Assembly (NCBI GenBank): GCA_002354035.1
Contig: DEKU01000063.1
Location: forward strand, 203-50,155
Length of the DNA stretch: 49,953 nt
Reading direction: 5' to 3'
Origin: Bacteroidales bacterium UBA2714
Lineage (GTDB): Bacteria; Bacteroidota; Bacteroidia; Bacteroidales; P3
The notes below the pieces were generated by a model that saw only the letters and a program-made list of their open reading frames with translations, was not told the origin of the DNA and searched no databases. Below, piece by piece: positions 8,682 through 17,381 of the stretch. How positions within the stretch are numbered: the stretch's first letter is position 1; each line of letters opens with the position of its first letter. Both the position numbers and the translations under genes were made by a program.

Positions 8682-10619
8682 ATGAAGAAAATAGCAATAG
8701 CGCTCATCATATTTTCCGCAGCTTGCGGGCTGCTTTCGTGTGCCAAACAAGGATTTCCGTCGGGCGGTCCCAAGGACGAGACCCCTCCCGTGGTGCAGGG
8801 TACCGAGCCCCCCAATGGCACGTTGAATTTCAATGCCAAGGAATTTGTCATTCTGTTCGACGAGTATGTGACCATGAAGGATGTGTCGGGCGTGCTGGTG
8901 TCGCCCACCATGGGCAAGAAGGCCGAGTTCGGCACCAAGGGCCACGGACTGGTGGTGAAAATCAAAGACACCCTCCAGCCCTCGACCACCTATCTGTTCC
9001 AGTTCAAGAACGCCATTGCCGACTTCAACGAGGGCAACCTGCTGCCCAGTTTCGAGTATGTGTTTTCGACCGGCGGCAGCATCGACAGCATGACCTTGCG
9101 CGGGCAGGTGGTGGACGCCTTCAGCCAGAAACCCCTCAGCGAGAATATTACGGTGGCGGCATGGGCCGAGAGCCAGCTGGCCGACAGCGTGGGGGACAGC
9201 ATCGTGGCCAAAGTGCAGCCGATGTATATGACCCGTCCGGACAAGGAGGGCCGTTTTGAGCTGAACCACCTGCGCGAAGGGCGCTACCTGCTGCTGGCCA
9301 TCGAGGACGGCGACAAGAACATGCGTCTGGGCAAGGATGAGGCTGTGGCTTTTCTCGACACACTGGTGACCGCCGTGAAGATGCCCGCGCCGCCCGACAC
9401 AACCGCCGCTGATTCGGCCAGGCGGGACAGCACCAAGGTCGCGACAGCCGCCGCCGACAGCGTCCGGCACCCCTCGGCGACCACGCCTCCGGCACCGGCC
9501 AATCTCTCCACACCCACCGACAGCGCCCTCCACGCCGCCAGCCGGACGGCCGACTCGCTGCCCAAAAGCAGCCTCACGCTGCTGATGTCGCAGACGAAGA
9601 AGACGGCTCAACGCATCACGAAGAGTTCCTTCACACAACGTGGCCGGATTGAGATTGCCACCGCTGCCCCGTTGTCAAAACACTATAAACTGCGGCACCT
9701 GCCCGCCGACTCGGCTTCGCAACCCGTCCAGCTATGGCACACCACCAACAGCAAGGGCGACACGCTGCATGTGTGGGTGGCCGACAAGGAGTGCGACTCA
9801 CTGCGGCTGGTGCTGTCCGACACGACAGGCCTGCATGACACCCTGAACCTGCAGATGAAACGCAGCGCCGTCTCCAACCGCAGCAAGCAGACTAAAAGCA
9901 AAATTCCCAATGCCCGGATGCCGAAAGTCAAGCCGTCTGTGATGGTGAGCCGTGTGGCCGCCCAACATCCATATTTCGACACATTGTGGCTGCGGTTTGT
10001 CAATCCCGCCGCCGGAGTGTGCAGCGCGTGGCGGCCCGTGGACTCGGTGTCCCGTCCCCTCGACACGGCTGTGCAGGTGCTTGCGCTGAAGGATAGCAGC
10101 ACCACCCGCTGCGGCATACGGATGCTGGCCGACAGCACGATGGCTCCAGCCGTGGGCATGAAGGCCTACATAGCGTTCGACGGCAAAGCGGGCGAGAAAT
10201 ATCAGTTTAAAGTGCCGGCCGGCTTGTTCTACGACATCTGGAACAATGTGAGCGACTCCCTTACCATTGCCACGGAATACACTAAGAGCGAGAGCTACGG
10301 CAATATCGCGCTGACCCTCATAGCCGACAGCCTTGGGGAGGGCAGACCCTTCCCCCGCCTCATAGTCCAGCTCACCAACGAAAAAGGCGAGACGGTCAAA
10401 GAGCTGACGGTAACCCAACCGGGCAAATGTCCGTTCCCCCACCTGAAAGGGGGCAAATACGGCGTCCGCGCCATCGTGGACAGCGACGGCAACGGGGCCT
10501 GGACCCCGGGCGACTGGTGGCAGCGCCGCCAGCCGGAGCGGGTGCTGACCTTTGGCAAGACACTCGAACTGCGCGAAAACTGGGACATGGAGGAGAAATG
10601 GGCCATCCCAGCACTATGA
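8682..10619 (+). CDS. Ig-like domain lipoprotein (SbsA-type Big_5 domain)
   Basis: A 645-residue predicted lipoprotein with signal peptide and lipobox L-L-S-C20. After the Cys comes G-G-P-x-D-x-T-P-P and an SbsA-like Ig domain (about 25-135) that includes the F-x-E-Y-V strand. A carboxypeptidase-regulatory-like beta domain probably follows at about 140-235. Residues ~240-310 are a low-complexity Ala/Thr/Ser/Pro linker. The C-terminus has D-S-D-G-N-G-x-W-x-P-G-D-W, typical of this Bacteroidetes lipoprotein family. Function unknown; probably a cell-surface or periplasmic structural protein. The open frame extends two codons upstream to a TTG, but ATG at 8682 gives the better signal peptide. The next gene, a flippase, starts 92 bp downstream. 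Confidence 0.75.
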   Translation: MKKIAIALIIFSAACGLLSCAKQGFPSGGPKDETPPVVQGTEPPNGTLNFNAKEFVILFDEYVTMKDVSGVLVSPTMGKKAEFGTKGHGLVVKIKDTLQPSTTYLFQFKNAIADFNEGNLLPSFEYVFSTGGSIDSMTLRGQVVDAFSQKPLSENITVAAWAESQLADSVGDSIVAKVQPMYMTRPDKEGRFELNHLREGRYLLLAIEDGDKNMRLGKDEAVAFLDTLVTAVKMPAPPDTTAADSARRDSTKVATAAADSVRHPSATTPPAPANLSTPTDSALHAASRTADSLPKSSLTLLMSQTKKTAQRITKSSFTQRGRIEIATAAPLSKHYKLRHLPADSASQPVQLWHTTNSKGDTLHVWVADKECDSLRLVLSDTTGLHDTLNLQMKRSAVSNRSKQTKSKIPNARMPKVKPSVMVSRVAAQHPYFDTLWLRFVNPAAGVCSAWRPVDSVSRPLDTAVQVLALKDSSTTRCGIRMLADSTMAPAVGMKAYIAFDGKAGEKYQFKVPAGLFYDIWNNVSDSLTIATEYTKSESYGNIALTLIADSLGEGRPFPRLIVQLTNEKGETVKELTVTQPGKCPFPHLKGGKYGVRAIVDSDGNGAWTPGDWWQRRQPERVLTFGKTLELRENWDMEEKWAIPAL

Positions 10620-10711
10620 ATATACCGACATGCGTATGCGGTGGAGGCTGAAAGGCTGCCACAGTCGACGCCGACACTACAGCGCAACCTAAAAAGATAG
10701 AGAACCCTCGT

Positions 10712-12166
10712 ATGCAAAAGAAACTACTGTCAGGCCTAATCTGGATTCTGCTGCTCAACCTGCTCATCAAGCCATTCTGGATTCTGGGCATTGAGACGGG
10801 TGTGCAGAATGCGGTGGGGTCGGACGAGTACGGCTTCTATTTCTCCATCTTCAACCTGGCTTACATCTTCAACATATTGCTCGACCTGGGGGTCACCAAC
10901 TTCAATGTGCGCAACATAGCCCGCCACCCCAAGCTGATTGACAAGCATCTGCCCGATGTGCTGGGCATTAAACTGGCGTTGCTGTTGCTGTATGTGGTTG
11001 TGACGTTCACGGTGGGGCTTTTGGCAGGCTACGGCTCAAGGCAGTTCGTGCTGCTGGCCGTGCTATCGTTCAACCAGTTCCTGAACTCAATGATCCTTTA
11101 CCTGCGCAGCAATTTCGAAGGGCTGATGCTCTTCAAGTGGGACAGTGTCATCAGCATCCTCGACCGCGTGGTGATGATAGTCATTTGTGCGCTCATGCTG
11201 TGGGGACCGGGACCTGATGTGACAGTGGAGCATTTTGCCCTGGCCCAAACTGCCGCCTATGTAGCCACAACGCTGACGGCGCTGGCAGTGCTGAGCCTCC
11301 GCATAAAGCGCAAACATAATCCCCTCTTCACACTGAGGGCGGTGCGCCTGAAGGCTCCCTTTGCGATAGTGATGCTGCGCAAAAGTTTCCCGTTTGCCCT
11401 GCTGGTGCTGCTGATGGCTTCGTACAACCGAATTGACCCGCTGCTGCTTTCGTGGATTCACCCCGAAGGCTACCACCAGTCGGGCATCTATGCCGGGGCG
11501 TTCCGCTTGCTGGACGCACTGACCATGGTGGGGTATCTGGTGTCGGTGCCGCTGCTGCCCGTCTTCTCACGCATGACAGCCGAAGGCGACAGCCAGCTGG
11601 GTTCCACCGTCAAGATAGTGACGGGGCTGATGGTGGTCTTCTCGGTCACGGCCGCCGCCGTGTTCTCACACCATAGCCACACTTTCATGCAGCTGCTCTA
11701 CAACAATCATGTGGGCGAATATGCCGGAGTGTTTGCGGTGCTGGTGTGGGGCATAGTGCCGATATCGATGACCTACGTCTATGGTACCCTCCTCACTGCC
11801 GCGGGCCAACTGCGCCAACTCAATATCCTTGCCGCTATCACCTTGGCCATCAACATCGGCATCAACTTGATAGCCATTCCGCGCTGCGGCGCTGTAGGGT
11901 CGGCGTGGGCTGCCCTTACGGCACAGGCCTTCATGGCCGTCACCCAAATGATTCTGGCCTTGCGCTCGTTCCATCTGCATCCCCGCTGGGACTATCTGCT
12001 GCGGCTGGCGCTGTTTTGTGCTGCCGCTGTGGTGGTGGCGGTGCTGCTGCCCGCCATGGCGTGGTGGGCGCTGCTGCTGGCCGCCGGCGCCACAGCCTTA
12101 GCCGCAGCCCTGCTCCTGCGCCTCATCGACTTGAAACAACTGCTGCAAATCATCAACGAAAAATAA
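10712..12166 (+). CDS. Oligosaccharide flippase family protein (Wzx/MOP superfamily)
   Basis: A 484-residue integral membrane protein with about 12-14 hydrophobic helices. It has the MOP-superfamily style of polysaccharide flippases: an N-terminal N-x-x-x-K-P-F-W region, then paired helices with polar connectors. Members move undecaprenyl-linked oligosaccharides across the inner membrane during surface polysaccharide synthesis. No glycosyltransferase cluster surrounds it, so the substrate is unknown. Its stop lies 9 bp before the start of an outer-membrane barrel gene, suggesting cotranscription. A second, distinct member is at 45551-46840. Confidence 0.8.
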   Translation: MQKKLLSGLIWILLLNLLIKPFWILGIETGVQNAVGSDEYGFYFSIFNLAYIFNILLDLGVTNFNVRNIARHPKLIDKHLPDVLGIKLALLLLYVVVTFTVGLLAGYGSRQFVLLAVLSFNQFLNSMILYLRSNFEGLMLFKWDSVISILDRVVMIVICALMLWGPGPDVTVEHFALAQTAAYVATTLTALAVLSLRIKRKHNPLFTLRAVRLKAPFAIVMLRKSFPFALLVLLMASYNRIDPLLLSWIHPEGYHQSGIYAGAFRLLDALTMVGYLVSVPLLPVFSRMTAEGDSQLGSTVKIVTGLMVVFSVTAAAVFSHHSHTFMQLLYNNHVGEYAGVFAVLVWGIVPISMTYVYGTLLTAAGQLRQLNILAAITLAINIGINLIAIPRCGAVGSAWAALTAQAFMAVTQMILALRSFHLHPRWDYLLRLALFCAAAVVVAVLLPAMAWWALLLAAGATALAAALLLRLIDLKQLLQIINEK

Positions 12167-12175
12167 TTCCTATCC

Positions 12176-13015
12176 ATGAAAAAGACAGCTCCTTTTCTCT
12201 TCGCACTGTTTTTGATCGCTACCGGTCTGCACCACCCTGTCTCGGCACAGGTATATATTGGTCTGCACGGCGGCATCACCCTGCCCCAAGGCCAATATGC
12301 CGACTCGCGCATGAGCGACAACGAATGGATGTTCACCCAAGGGCACCAGCACAAGGCTGGAGCTGGACGGGGATGGTCGGCGGGGGTAGACGTGAGCTAC
12401 GCCATGCCTTTCCACACCAATCTGGAGGCCGTGCTGGAGGCTGACTATATGCAAAGCGACGTGAGCGATGATGTGCAGTCATACTACGATATCAGCTTTG
12501 CGCACCGCTACAGCCAATGCCCTGCCTACAGCATGCAGCTGCCCCGCTTCCGCAACATCCCTGTTTTGCTGGGCGTGCGCTACAGATTCCCCCTCACCAA
12601 AACCATCTACCTCTACGGCGAGGCCTTGGGCGGCGTGAGCCTGCGGCTCATCAGCCCTTGGACGCTCTACTTTGCCGACGCCAACTGGCCCTACTCCTAT
12701 CGTGAAGACGAAATGCAGTTCAACAACCTCAAACGGAGCACCTACGCCAACGCCACCACGGCAGCCCTGCGCCTTGGGGGAGGATTTATGGTAAAGGACC
12801 TGGTGACCATCGGATTCGGATTCAACCTGATGGGGGCAGCCCAGCTCGTGTGGGACGAGGAGGAGACCGTCCGCTACGACATCTACGGAACTGTCAAGGA
12901 AATACAGAACAGCTACCATGTGGACTATCACGACATCCAGCCCCTGTTGGTGACGGTGTCGGTGGGGCTGCGCCTCAAGGCCTTCAGCGGCGCCCGCCAT
13001 GTGCAGGACTGGTAG
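12176..13015 (+). CDS. Outer-membrane beta-barrel protein (porin-like)
   Basis: A 279-residue protein with a clear signal peptide (cleavage after V-S-A, residue ~24) followed by Y-I-G-L-H-G-G, a common start of OmpA/OprF-like or 'porin family' barrels in Bacteroidetes. The body has alternating hydrophobic strands, aromatic girdle residues and short turns, and it ends in a strand (V-T-V-S-V-G-L-R-L). No peptidoglycan-binding OmpA domain follows, so it is a plain barrel of about 8-10 strands. It is 9 bp downstream of the flippase gene. It converges with the PrsW gene with only 10 bp between stops. Function unknown beyond membrane location. Confidence 0.7.
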   Translation: MKKTAPFLFALFLIATGLHHPVSAQVYIGLHGGITLPQGQYADSRMSDNEWMFTQGHQHKAGAGRGWSAGVDVSYAMPFHTNLEAVLEADYMQSDVSDDVQSYYDISFAHRYSQCPAYSMQLPRFRNIPVLLGVRYRFPLTKTIYLYGEALGGVSLRLISPWTLYFADANWPYSYREDEMQFNNLKRSTYANATTAALRLGGGFMVKDLVTIGFGFNLMGAAQLVWDEEETVRYDIYGTVKEIQNSYHVDYHDIQPLLVTVSVGLRLKAFSGARHVQDW

Positions 13016-13025
13016 GACAGCCGCA

Positions 13026-13790
13026 CTAAAAATCCCAAGTGAAACCCCGGAAGGGATGGCTGCGGTCGGCGTTCTGCTGTTGCGACAGGTCTTGCAGATG
13101 CTGTATGCGCCGCACTCCCCATTTCCACATCTTCACGTCGAACCACAGCAACACCACAAAGAGCACGGTCGAGACAAGACCCTCGCCCTGGCCCATGCTT
13201 TCGGGAATCATAAGCAACGCATCGAAAGTGCCGTGCATCAACATGGGCACCACAAAGGCCAGCAACAAATAGCGGCCCCGGTGGGTGGGGTCGAACTTGG
13301 CTAAGGCCACATAGTAGCCCATCATCACCCCGAACAGGAAATGGCCCGGCACGGAAAGCACAGCCCTCACCGAACCCGTCACCAGCGCACCGACAAAGGA
13401 GCCCTGCCCGAAGACGTATGAGATGTTCTCGAAACAGGCAAAACCTAACGACACAAAACAGGCGTACACAATGCCGTCGTAATACTCGTCAAACTCGCGG
13501 CTCTTCCAAATGGCCAGCAGCAGCAACAGCAGTTTCCAGAGTTCCTCGCTGCACCCAGCCACCACAAAGCCCGTATACACCCCGCTCACGACGGGCAACG
13601 GTGGGGTGAAGACAGACAAAAATCCCTCCATCATGGCAGCAGGAGGGATGGACAGTGCCCCAAAAATGAAAGCTTTCAGCAACGTCCCGAAAGGCTCTTT
13701 CCCAAATTTATCACCCCTATAAACCACTAACGCCAACACAATCACGGGCAGCACAGCAACGGCTATCAGATAGATATTCATAGTTTTCAA
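13026..13790 (-). CDS. PrsW-type intramembrane metalloprotease
   Basis: A 254-residue polytopic membrane protein with the motifs of the PrsW family: E82-E-L-W-K86 (EExxK), F-E121-N (FxxxEN-like), a membrane-embedded H-F-L-F-G, and L-M-H-G-T-F-D near the C-terminus. These carry the proposed zinc ligands. Bacillus PrsW cleaves the anti-sigma factor RsiW. No anti-sigma gene is adjacent here, so the substrate is unknown. The start could be the internal Met (MNIYLI), 9 bp inside. A minus-strand TATTTTTG box lies at 13895-13902. Confidence 0.85.
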   Translation of the reverse strand: MKTMNIYLIAVAVLPVIVLALVVYRGDKFGKEPFGTLLKAFIFGALSIPPAAMMEGFLSVFTPPLPVVSGVYTGFVVAGCSEELWKLLLLLLAIWKSREFDEYYDGIVYACFVSLGFACFENISYVFGQGSFVGALVTGSVRAVLSVPGHFLFGVMMGYYVALAKFDPTHRGRYLLLAFVVPMLMHGTFDALLMIPESMGQGEGLVSTVLFVVLLWFDVKMWKWGVRRIQHLQDLSQQQNADRSHPFRGFTWDF

Positions 13791-13894
13791 CTCTGTTAAT
13801 TATCACAAGTGGAGGTACACCTCCCTTATTAATCATAATCATCCCATCTATTAAGAGAACTACAAACGCACAACCCTTCATCAGTTCCAAAATG

Positions 13895-13902
13895 CAAAAA
13901 TA
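13895..13902 (-). promoter_or_regulatory. -7 box upstream of the PrsW-type gene
   Basis: Minus strand TATTTTTG (TAnnTTTG type), about 105 bp before the start codon. The leader between is AT-rich and includes a small GGAGG/CCTCC hairpin near 13812-13825. Confidence 0.35.
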
Positions 13903-13993
13903 CAAAAAAAACACGACATATCAACAGAATTCACTTTCACAAATCGCAGCGCACCGAATTAAATATTAAAATACAATAAATTCTTATTAAATT

Positions 13994-14025
13994 TTTGCAT
14001 GGTTAAAATATTATTCCTATATTTG
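13994..14025 (+). promoter_or_regulatory. Bacteroidetes promoter (TTTG-N20-TATATTTG)
   Basis: TTTG at 13994-13997 and TATATTTG at 14018-14025 with a 20-bp spacer: both elements at consensus distance. It reads into the T9SS-cargo remnant (14087-14270) and on to the lipoprotein at 14308. Confidence 0.7.
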
Positions 14026-14086
14026 CAGCAAGGAATCTCTGTCAAATATATATATATTATTCATTACTAACAAATTACAGTTTGTT

Positions 14087-14270
14087 ATGTATTCAAAAAA
14101 TAAAAGAAACGCATTCGTAGCAATGTTTGCCGTGACATTTTCACACGGAAAATGTGGACGCAGTCTCCTATCGGCAGCAGCTGGACATCCGGACACTGCC
14201 TTCGGGATGCTATTATGCTGTAGTGACAGCTAATGGAAACAGGATTGTCAAATGTATCGTCAAACAATAA
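14087..14270 (+). pseudogene. Remnant of a type IX-secreted protein (signal region plus C-terminal sorting domain)
   Basis: From the ATG at 14087 the frame encodes a basic then hydrophobic start (MYSKNKRNAFVAMFAV). In a different frame, 14175-14270 encodes L-D-I-R-T-L-P-S-G-C-Y-Y followed by A-V-V-T-A-N-G and ends K-C-I-V-K-Q-stop. That matches the end of the type A C-terminal sorting domain of T9SS cargo (L-P-x-G-x-Y-x-x-x-x-x-x-x-G...K-x-x-x). The passenger domain is absent and the frames do not join, so this is a deletion remnant. It has its own consensus promoter at 13994-14025. The call rests on the short C-terminal match. Confidence 0.5.
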
Positions 14271-14307
14271 AACATACAAATTGTCAAACAATAAAAACTA
14301 GTAAACC

Positions 14308-14958
14308 ATGAAGAAATTATTCATTTTAATAGCCGTGTTGGCAACAATGAGTGTGGCGGGGTGCTACAAGCATTGTGCAGGATTCGATAAAGAGTTCATA
14401 CAACACTACTTTCCATATACCCCTGGGCAGGGACTAACTTTTGCCAGCAGCACGGGAGAACCGATACCGCTTGTAGTCTCAAAAATAAGTTATCCCCCAC
14501 ATCCGTACGATATTGGATTTGGAGTAAAAGAGGATTGCACTCAAACCTTGGAGGTTATAATAACCGATACCGCGAGCAAGCATGACTTTGATTTGAATTT
14601 TGTGATTGGGAATTATGGTACGGCTGACATGATAAACAGAGCACCCAGTTTGAACAACCCATACCACTTTTTCGTGGTGGAATTCACTAATTCATCCGCT
14701 ATTCGTGACTATTATCACATTGATCCTCCCGATTCCAATTATATTGATTTTGCAATTCAGAATAATATAAATGCTTATGAAAACTCATTGTGTAGTTATA
14801 TTGATACCATCAACTTTACCATCCGTAGCAATAACGATATTAGACGCTCGGAAGAAGTAGGGTGCAAGTATGTTATCGACACTTTTGTTGTGGTGAAGGA
14901 CAAGGGGTTGGTGAGATTTGTCACACACGACGGCTGCCGGTACGAGCTGGTGGATTAA
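14308..14958 (+). CDS. Predicted lipoprotein of unknown function
   Basis: A 216-residue protein with signal peptide and lipobox V-A-G-C19. The mature part has five or more further cysteines, many Asp/Tyr/Ile residues and alternating beta-strand patterns. I do not recognise a family. Base composition is AT-richer than the flanks, as in the neighbouring remnant, which suggests recent acquisition. A strong intrinsic terminator follows (14982-15019), and the only good promoter in front is the one at 13994-14025, so it is probably transcribed alone through the remnant. Confidence 0.6.
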   Translation: MKKLFILIAVLATMSVAGCYKHCAGFDKEFIQHYFPYTPGQGLTFASSTGEPIPLVVSKISYPPHPYDIGFGVKEDCTQTLEVIITDTASKHDFDLNFVIGNYGTADMINRAPSLNNPYHFFVVEFTNSSAIRDYYHIDPPDSNYIDFAIQNNINAYENSLCSYIDTINFTIRSNNDIRRSEEVGCKYVIDTFVVVKDKGLVRFVTHDGCRYELVD

Positions 14959-14981
14959 TATTCTCCCACTCAAAACTATTC

Positions 14982-15019
14982 AGTCCTCTCACCTGCTTGA
15001 ATGGTGGGAGGACTTTTTA
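14982..15019 (+). terminator. Rho-independent terminator after the 14308 lipoprotein
   Basis: A 12-bp stem (14982-14993 with 15003-15014, one T-G pair), a 9-base loop, then TTTTT. It begins 23 bp after the stop codon. Confidence 0.85.
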
Positions 15020-15163
15020 GTTGGCCGTGGCAGCCCCCTGCTGGTTATAATCAAAGGCCAGCAGCAGTGCGCCGTAGCTCTCTGCCAAAACAGAATCAGA
15101 TGGATTATTCTGAGATACATACAAAAAGAGTTAAAATATCATGCACTTTAAATACTTTTTCGT

Positions 15164-15171
15164 ATCTTTGC
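15164..15171 (+). promoter_or_regulatory. -7 box upstream of the carboxyltransferase gene
   Basis: TATCTTTG in the context TTTTTCGTATCTTTGCA, 78 bp before the start codon. The same context recurs at 17351 and 43431, pointing to one sigma factor for all three. Confidence 0.6.
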
Positions 15172-15249
15172 ATATTGGTGGGAAAAGGCTTTTTCGCACC
15201 ACTTAGATAAATAACAACACATTACATCAAATTCAACAACATAAAACCT

Positions 15250-17034
15250 ATGGCAAGAGAGATAAAATTCAGTCTGGTGTACCGCGACATGTGGCAGTCG
15301 TCGGGCAAATACCAACCCCGCATGGACCAACTGGTGCAGGTGGCCCCCGCCATCGTCAAGATGGGATGTTTCGACCGCATCGAAACCAACGGCGGCGCAT
15401 TCGAGCAGGTGAACCTCATGTATGGCGAAAACCCCAACAAGTCCGTCCGTGCATGGACCAAGGAATTCAACAAGGCAGGCATCCAGACCCACATGCTGGA
15501 ACGCGCCCTGAACGGCCTCCGCATGTACGGCGTGCCCAAGGACGTGCGCCAGCTTATGCCCAAAGTGAAGAAAGCCCAAGGTGTCGACATCATGCGCTCA
15601 TTCTGCGGGCTGAACGATGTGCGCAACCTCGAACTCTCAGTGAAATACGCCAAAGAGGCCGGCATGATCAGCCAGGCCGCCCTCAGCATCACCTACTCAC
15701 CCATCCACACCGTCGAATACTACATGGGCATTGTCGACAAGCTCGTCGAGTTCGGCGCCGACGAGATAGCCCTGAAAGACATGGCCGGCATCGGCCGTCC
15801 CACCATGCTGGGCAAACTCGTCTACCAGATTAAGAAGAAATACCCCCACATCATCGTCCAGTACCACGGCCACTCCGGTCCCGGCTTCGCCATGGCCTCC
15901 GTGCTCGAAGTAGCCCGCGCCGGCGCCGATGTCATCGACACCGCCATGGAACCCCTCGCCTGGGGCATGGTCCATCCCGGCATCATCGCCGTGCAAGCCA
16001 TGCTCAAAGAAGACGGCTTCCTGGTCAAGGACATCAACATGAGCGCCTACATGGAAACCCGCGCCCTCACCCAGTCCTTCCTCGACGACTTCCTCGGCCT
16101 CTACGTCAACCCCGCCAACCGCATCTGCACCTCCATGCTGGTGGGCTGCGGACTGCCCGGCGGCATGATGGGCAGCATGATGAGCGACCTCAAAGGCGTC
16201 CACCACGCCATCAACATGGCCCTCAAAAAGAACGGCAAACCCGAAGTCACCTTCGACGAACTCACCATCCAGCTCTTCCAAGAGGTGGCCTACATCTGGC
16301 CTATGCTCGGCTATCCCCCACTGGTGACCCCCTTCAGCCAGTACACCAAAAACATCGCCCTCATGAACATCATGGCCCTGGCCCAAGGCAAACCCCGCTT
16401 CAGCCAAATCGACAAGGATAGCTGGAACATGATCCTCGGCCGCGCCGGCAAACTGCCCGGACCCCTGGCACCCGAAATCATCGAGCTGGCCAAGAAGAAC
16501 AACCTCGAATTCTACGACGGCAACCCACAGGACGCCTACCCCGACGCACTGCCCGAATACATCAAGGAAATGGAAGACAACGGCTGGGACCGCGGCGAGG
16601 ACGACGAAGAACTCTTCGAACTGGCCATGCACGACCGCCAATACCGCGACTACAAATCCGGCCTGGCCAAAGAACGCTTCGAGAAAGAAGTGGCACAGCT
16701 GCGCGCCGAAAAAGGCGTGTCCGCCGTCAAGAACGCCACCCCCAGCGCGGCAGGAGCCGTGTCGCTCACACCCAACTACATCACCAAAGAGCATGCCAAC
16801 GCCACTCCCGTCGTGGCCACCGAGGACGGCCAGATTCTCTGGGAGCTCGACTTCAACCGCTCCGTGCCCCCCGCTCCCGGCCGCGAATACAAGCAGGGCG
16901 ACGTCTTCTGCATCATCCAGGCCAACTACGCCCTCGTAAACGAATACATGGTCAAGGGCGGCCGCCTGGTCGACACCTGCGTCAAGCAAGGCCAGATTGT
17001 GAAAAAAGGCGACATCCTCGGCTGGATAGAATAA
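15250..17034 (+). CDS. Oxaloacetate decarboxylase alpha / pyruvate carboxylase subunit B-type carboxyltransferase
   Basis: Carboxyltransferase of the DRE-TIM metallolyase superfamily, which moves carboxyl groups between biotin and pyruvate/oxaloacetate. In the barrel, R12-D13-x-x-Q16 corresponds to the metal-binding RDxxQS motif. K176 in LKDMAG corresponds to the carbamylated lysine, and H206-G-H208 supplies the metal histidines. The PYC_OADA conserved domain follows. Residues ~530-594 look like a biotinyl/lipoyl fold (V-P-P-A-P-G-R ... V-K-Q-G-Q-I-V-K-K-G-D-I-L). However, the A-M-K-M biotinylation motif is replaced by Q-A-N-Y-A-L-V, so this copy should not carry biotin. A separate biotin carrier is needed and none is encoded nearby. 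The gene is monocistronic between a -7 box and a strong terminator. Confidence 0.85.
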   Translation: MAREIKFSLVYRDMWQSSGKYQPRMDQLVQVAPAIVKMGCFDRIETNGGAFEQVNLMYGENPNKSVRAWTKEFNKAGIQTHMLERALNGLRMYGVPKDVRQLMPKVKKAQGVDIMRSFCGLNDVRNLELSVKYAKEAGMISQAALSITYSPIHTVEYYMGIVDKLVEFGADEIALKDMAGIGRPTMLGKLVYQIKKKYPHIIVQYHGHSGPGFAMASVLEVARAGADVIDTAMEPLAWGMVHPGIIAVQAMLKEDGFLVKDINMSAYMETRALTQSFLDDFLGLYVNPANRICTSMLVGCGLPGGMMGSMMSDLKGVHHAINMALKKNGKPEVTFDELTIQLFQEVAYIWPMLGYPPLVTPFSQYTKNIALMNIMALAQGKPRFSQIDKDSWNMILGRAGKLPGPLAPEIIELAKKNNLEFYDGNPQDAYPDALPEYIKEMEDNGWDRGEDDEELFELAMHDRQYRDYKSGLAKERFEKEVAQLRAEKGVSAVKNATPSAAGAVSLTPNYITKEHANATPVVATEDGQILWELDFNRSVPPAPGREYKQGDVFCIIQANYALVNEYMVKGGRLVDTCVKQGQIVKKGDILGWIE

Positions 17035-17104
17035 GCCCCCTCCGGGCAGCCCCGCCCCAGGCTTTGACGCCGACGGCGCGCCGTCGCGCCACGGGGCACA
17101 GACA

Positions 17105-17145
17105 ACAGAGGTGTCGCGGCAATAGCCGCGACACCTCTGTTTTTT
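17105..17145 (+). terminator. Rho-independent terminator after the carboxyltransferase gene
   Basis: Perfect 16-bp stem (17105-17120 with 17125-17140), AATA loop, then a run of six T. Starts about 70 bp after the stop codon. One of the strongest terminators in the window. Confidence 0.93.
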
Positions 17146-17214
17146 GCAACACAGCGTCACAAAAACCACACCCCTCCCGCAACGCAACCGCCCTCGGCAT
17201 ACCACATACTTTGT

Positions 17215-17236
17215 ATTTTATTTCTGTTTTGTTTCT
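17215..17236. repeat. Two copies of an 11-bp unit related to the 7168 tandem repeat
   Basis: ATTTTATTTCT and GTTTTGTTTCT, the reverse complement of AGAAACAAAAT with one or two changes each. This lies in the gene-free stretch 17146-17350 between the terminator and the GH92 promoter. I see nothing else in that stretch. Confidence 0.5.
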
Positions 17237-17350
17237 GTATACATTCTACATTGTCTCTAATCAACAAACAAAATAAAGGGCAACCAGCGTGCAAAAAGAA
17301 GAATAAGAGTGGCGCGGAAAAAGCATCGCCGCTACGTTGAAAAAAGTTCG

Positions 17351-17358
17351 TATCTTTG
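17351..17358 (+). promoter_or_regulatory. -7 box upstream of the GH92 gene
   Basis: TATCTTTG 23 bp before the ATG at 17382. It lies inside the longer open frame that begins at a TTG at 17337, which argues against that upstream start. Confidence 0.6.
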
Positions 17359-17381
17359 CACCCAGAAAAATACACCTCGGT

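Noticed and set aside
8561..9259. 232-codon plus-strand ORF overlapping the Ig-like lipoprotein start
   Set aside because: Out of frame with the lipoprotein and without coding character; the lipoprotein frame has a signal peptide and lipobox.
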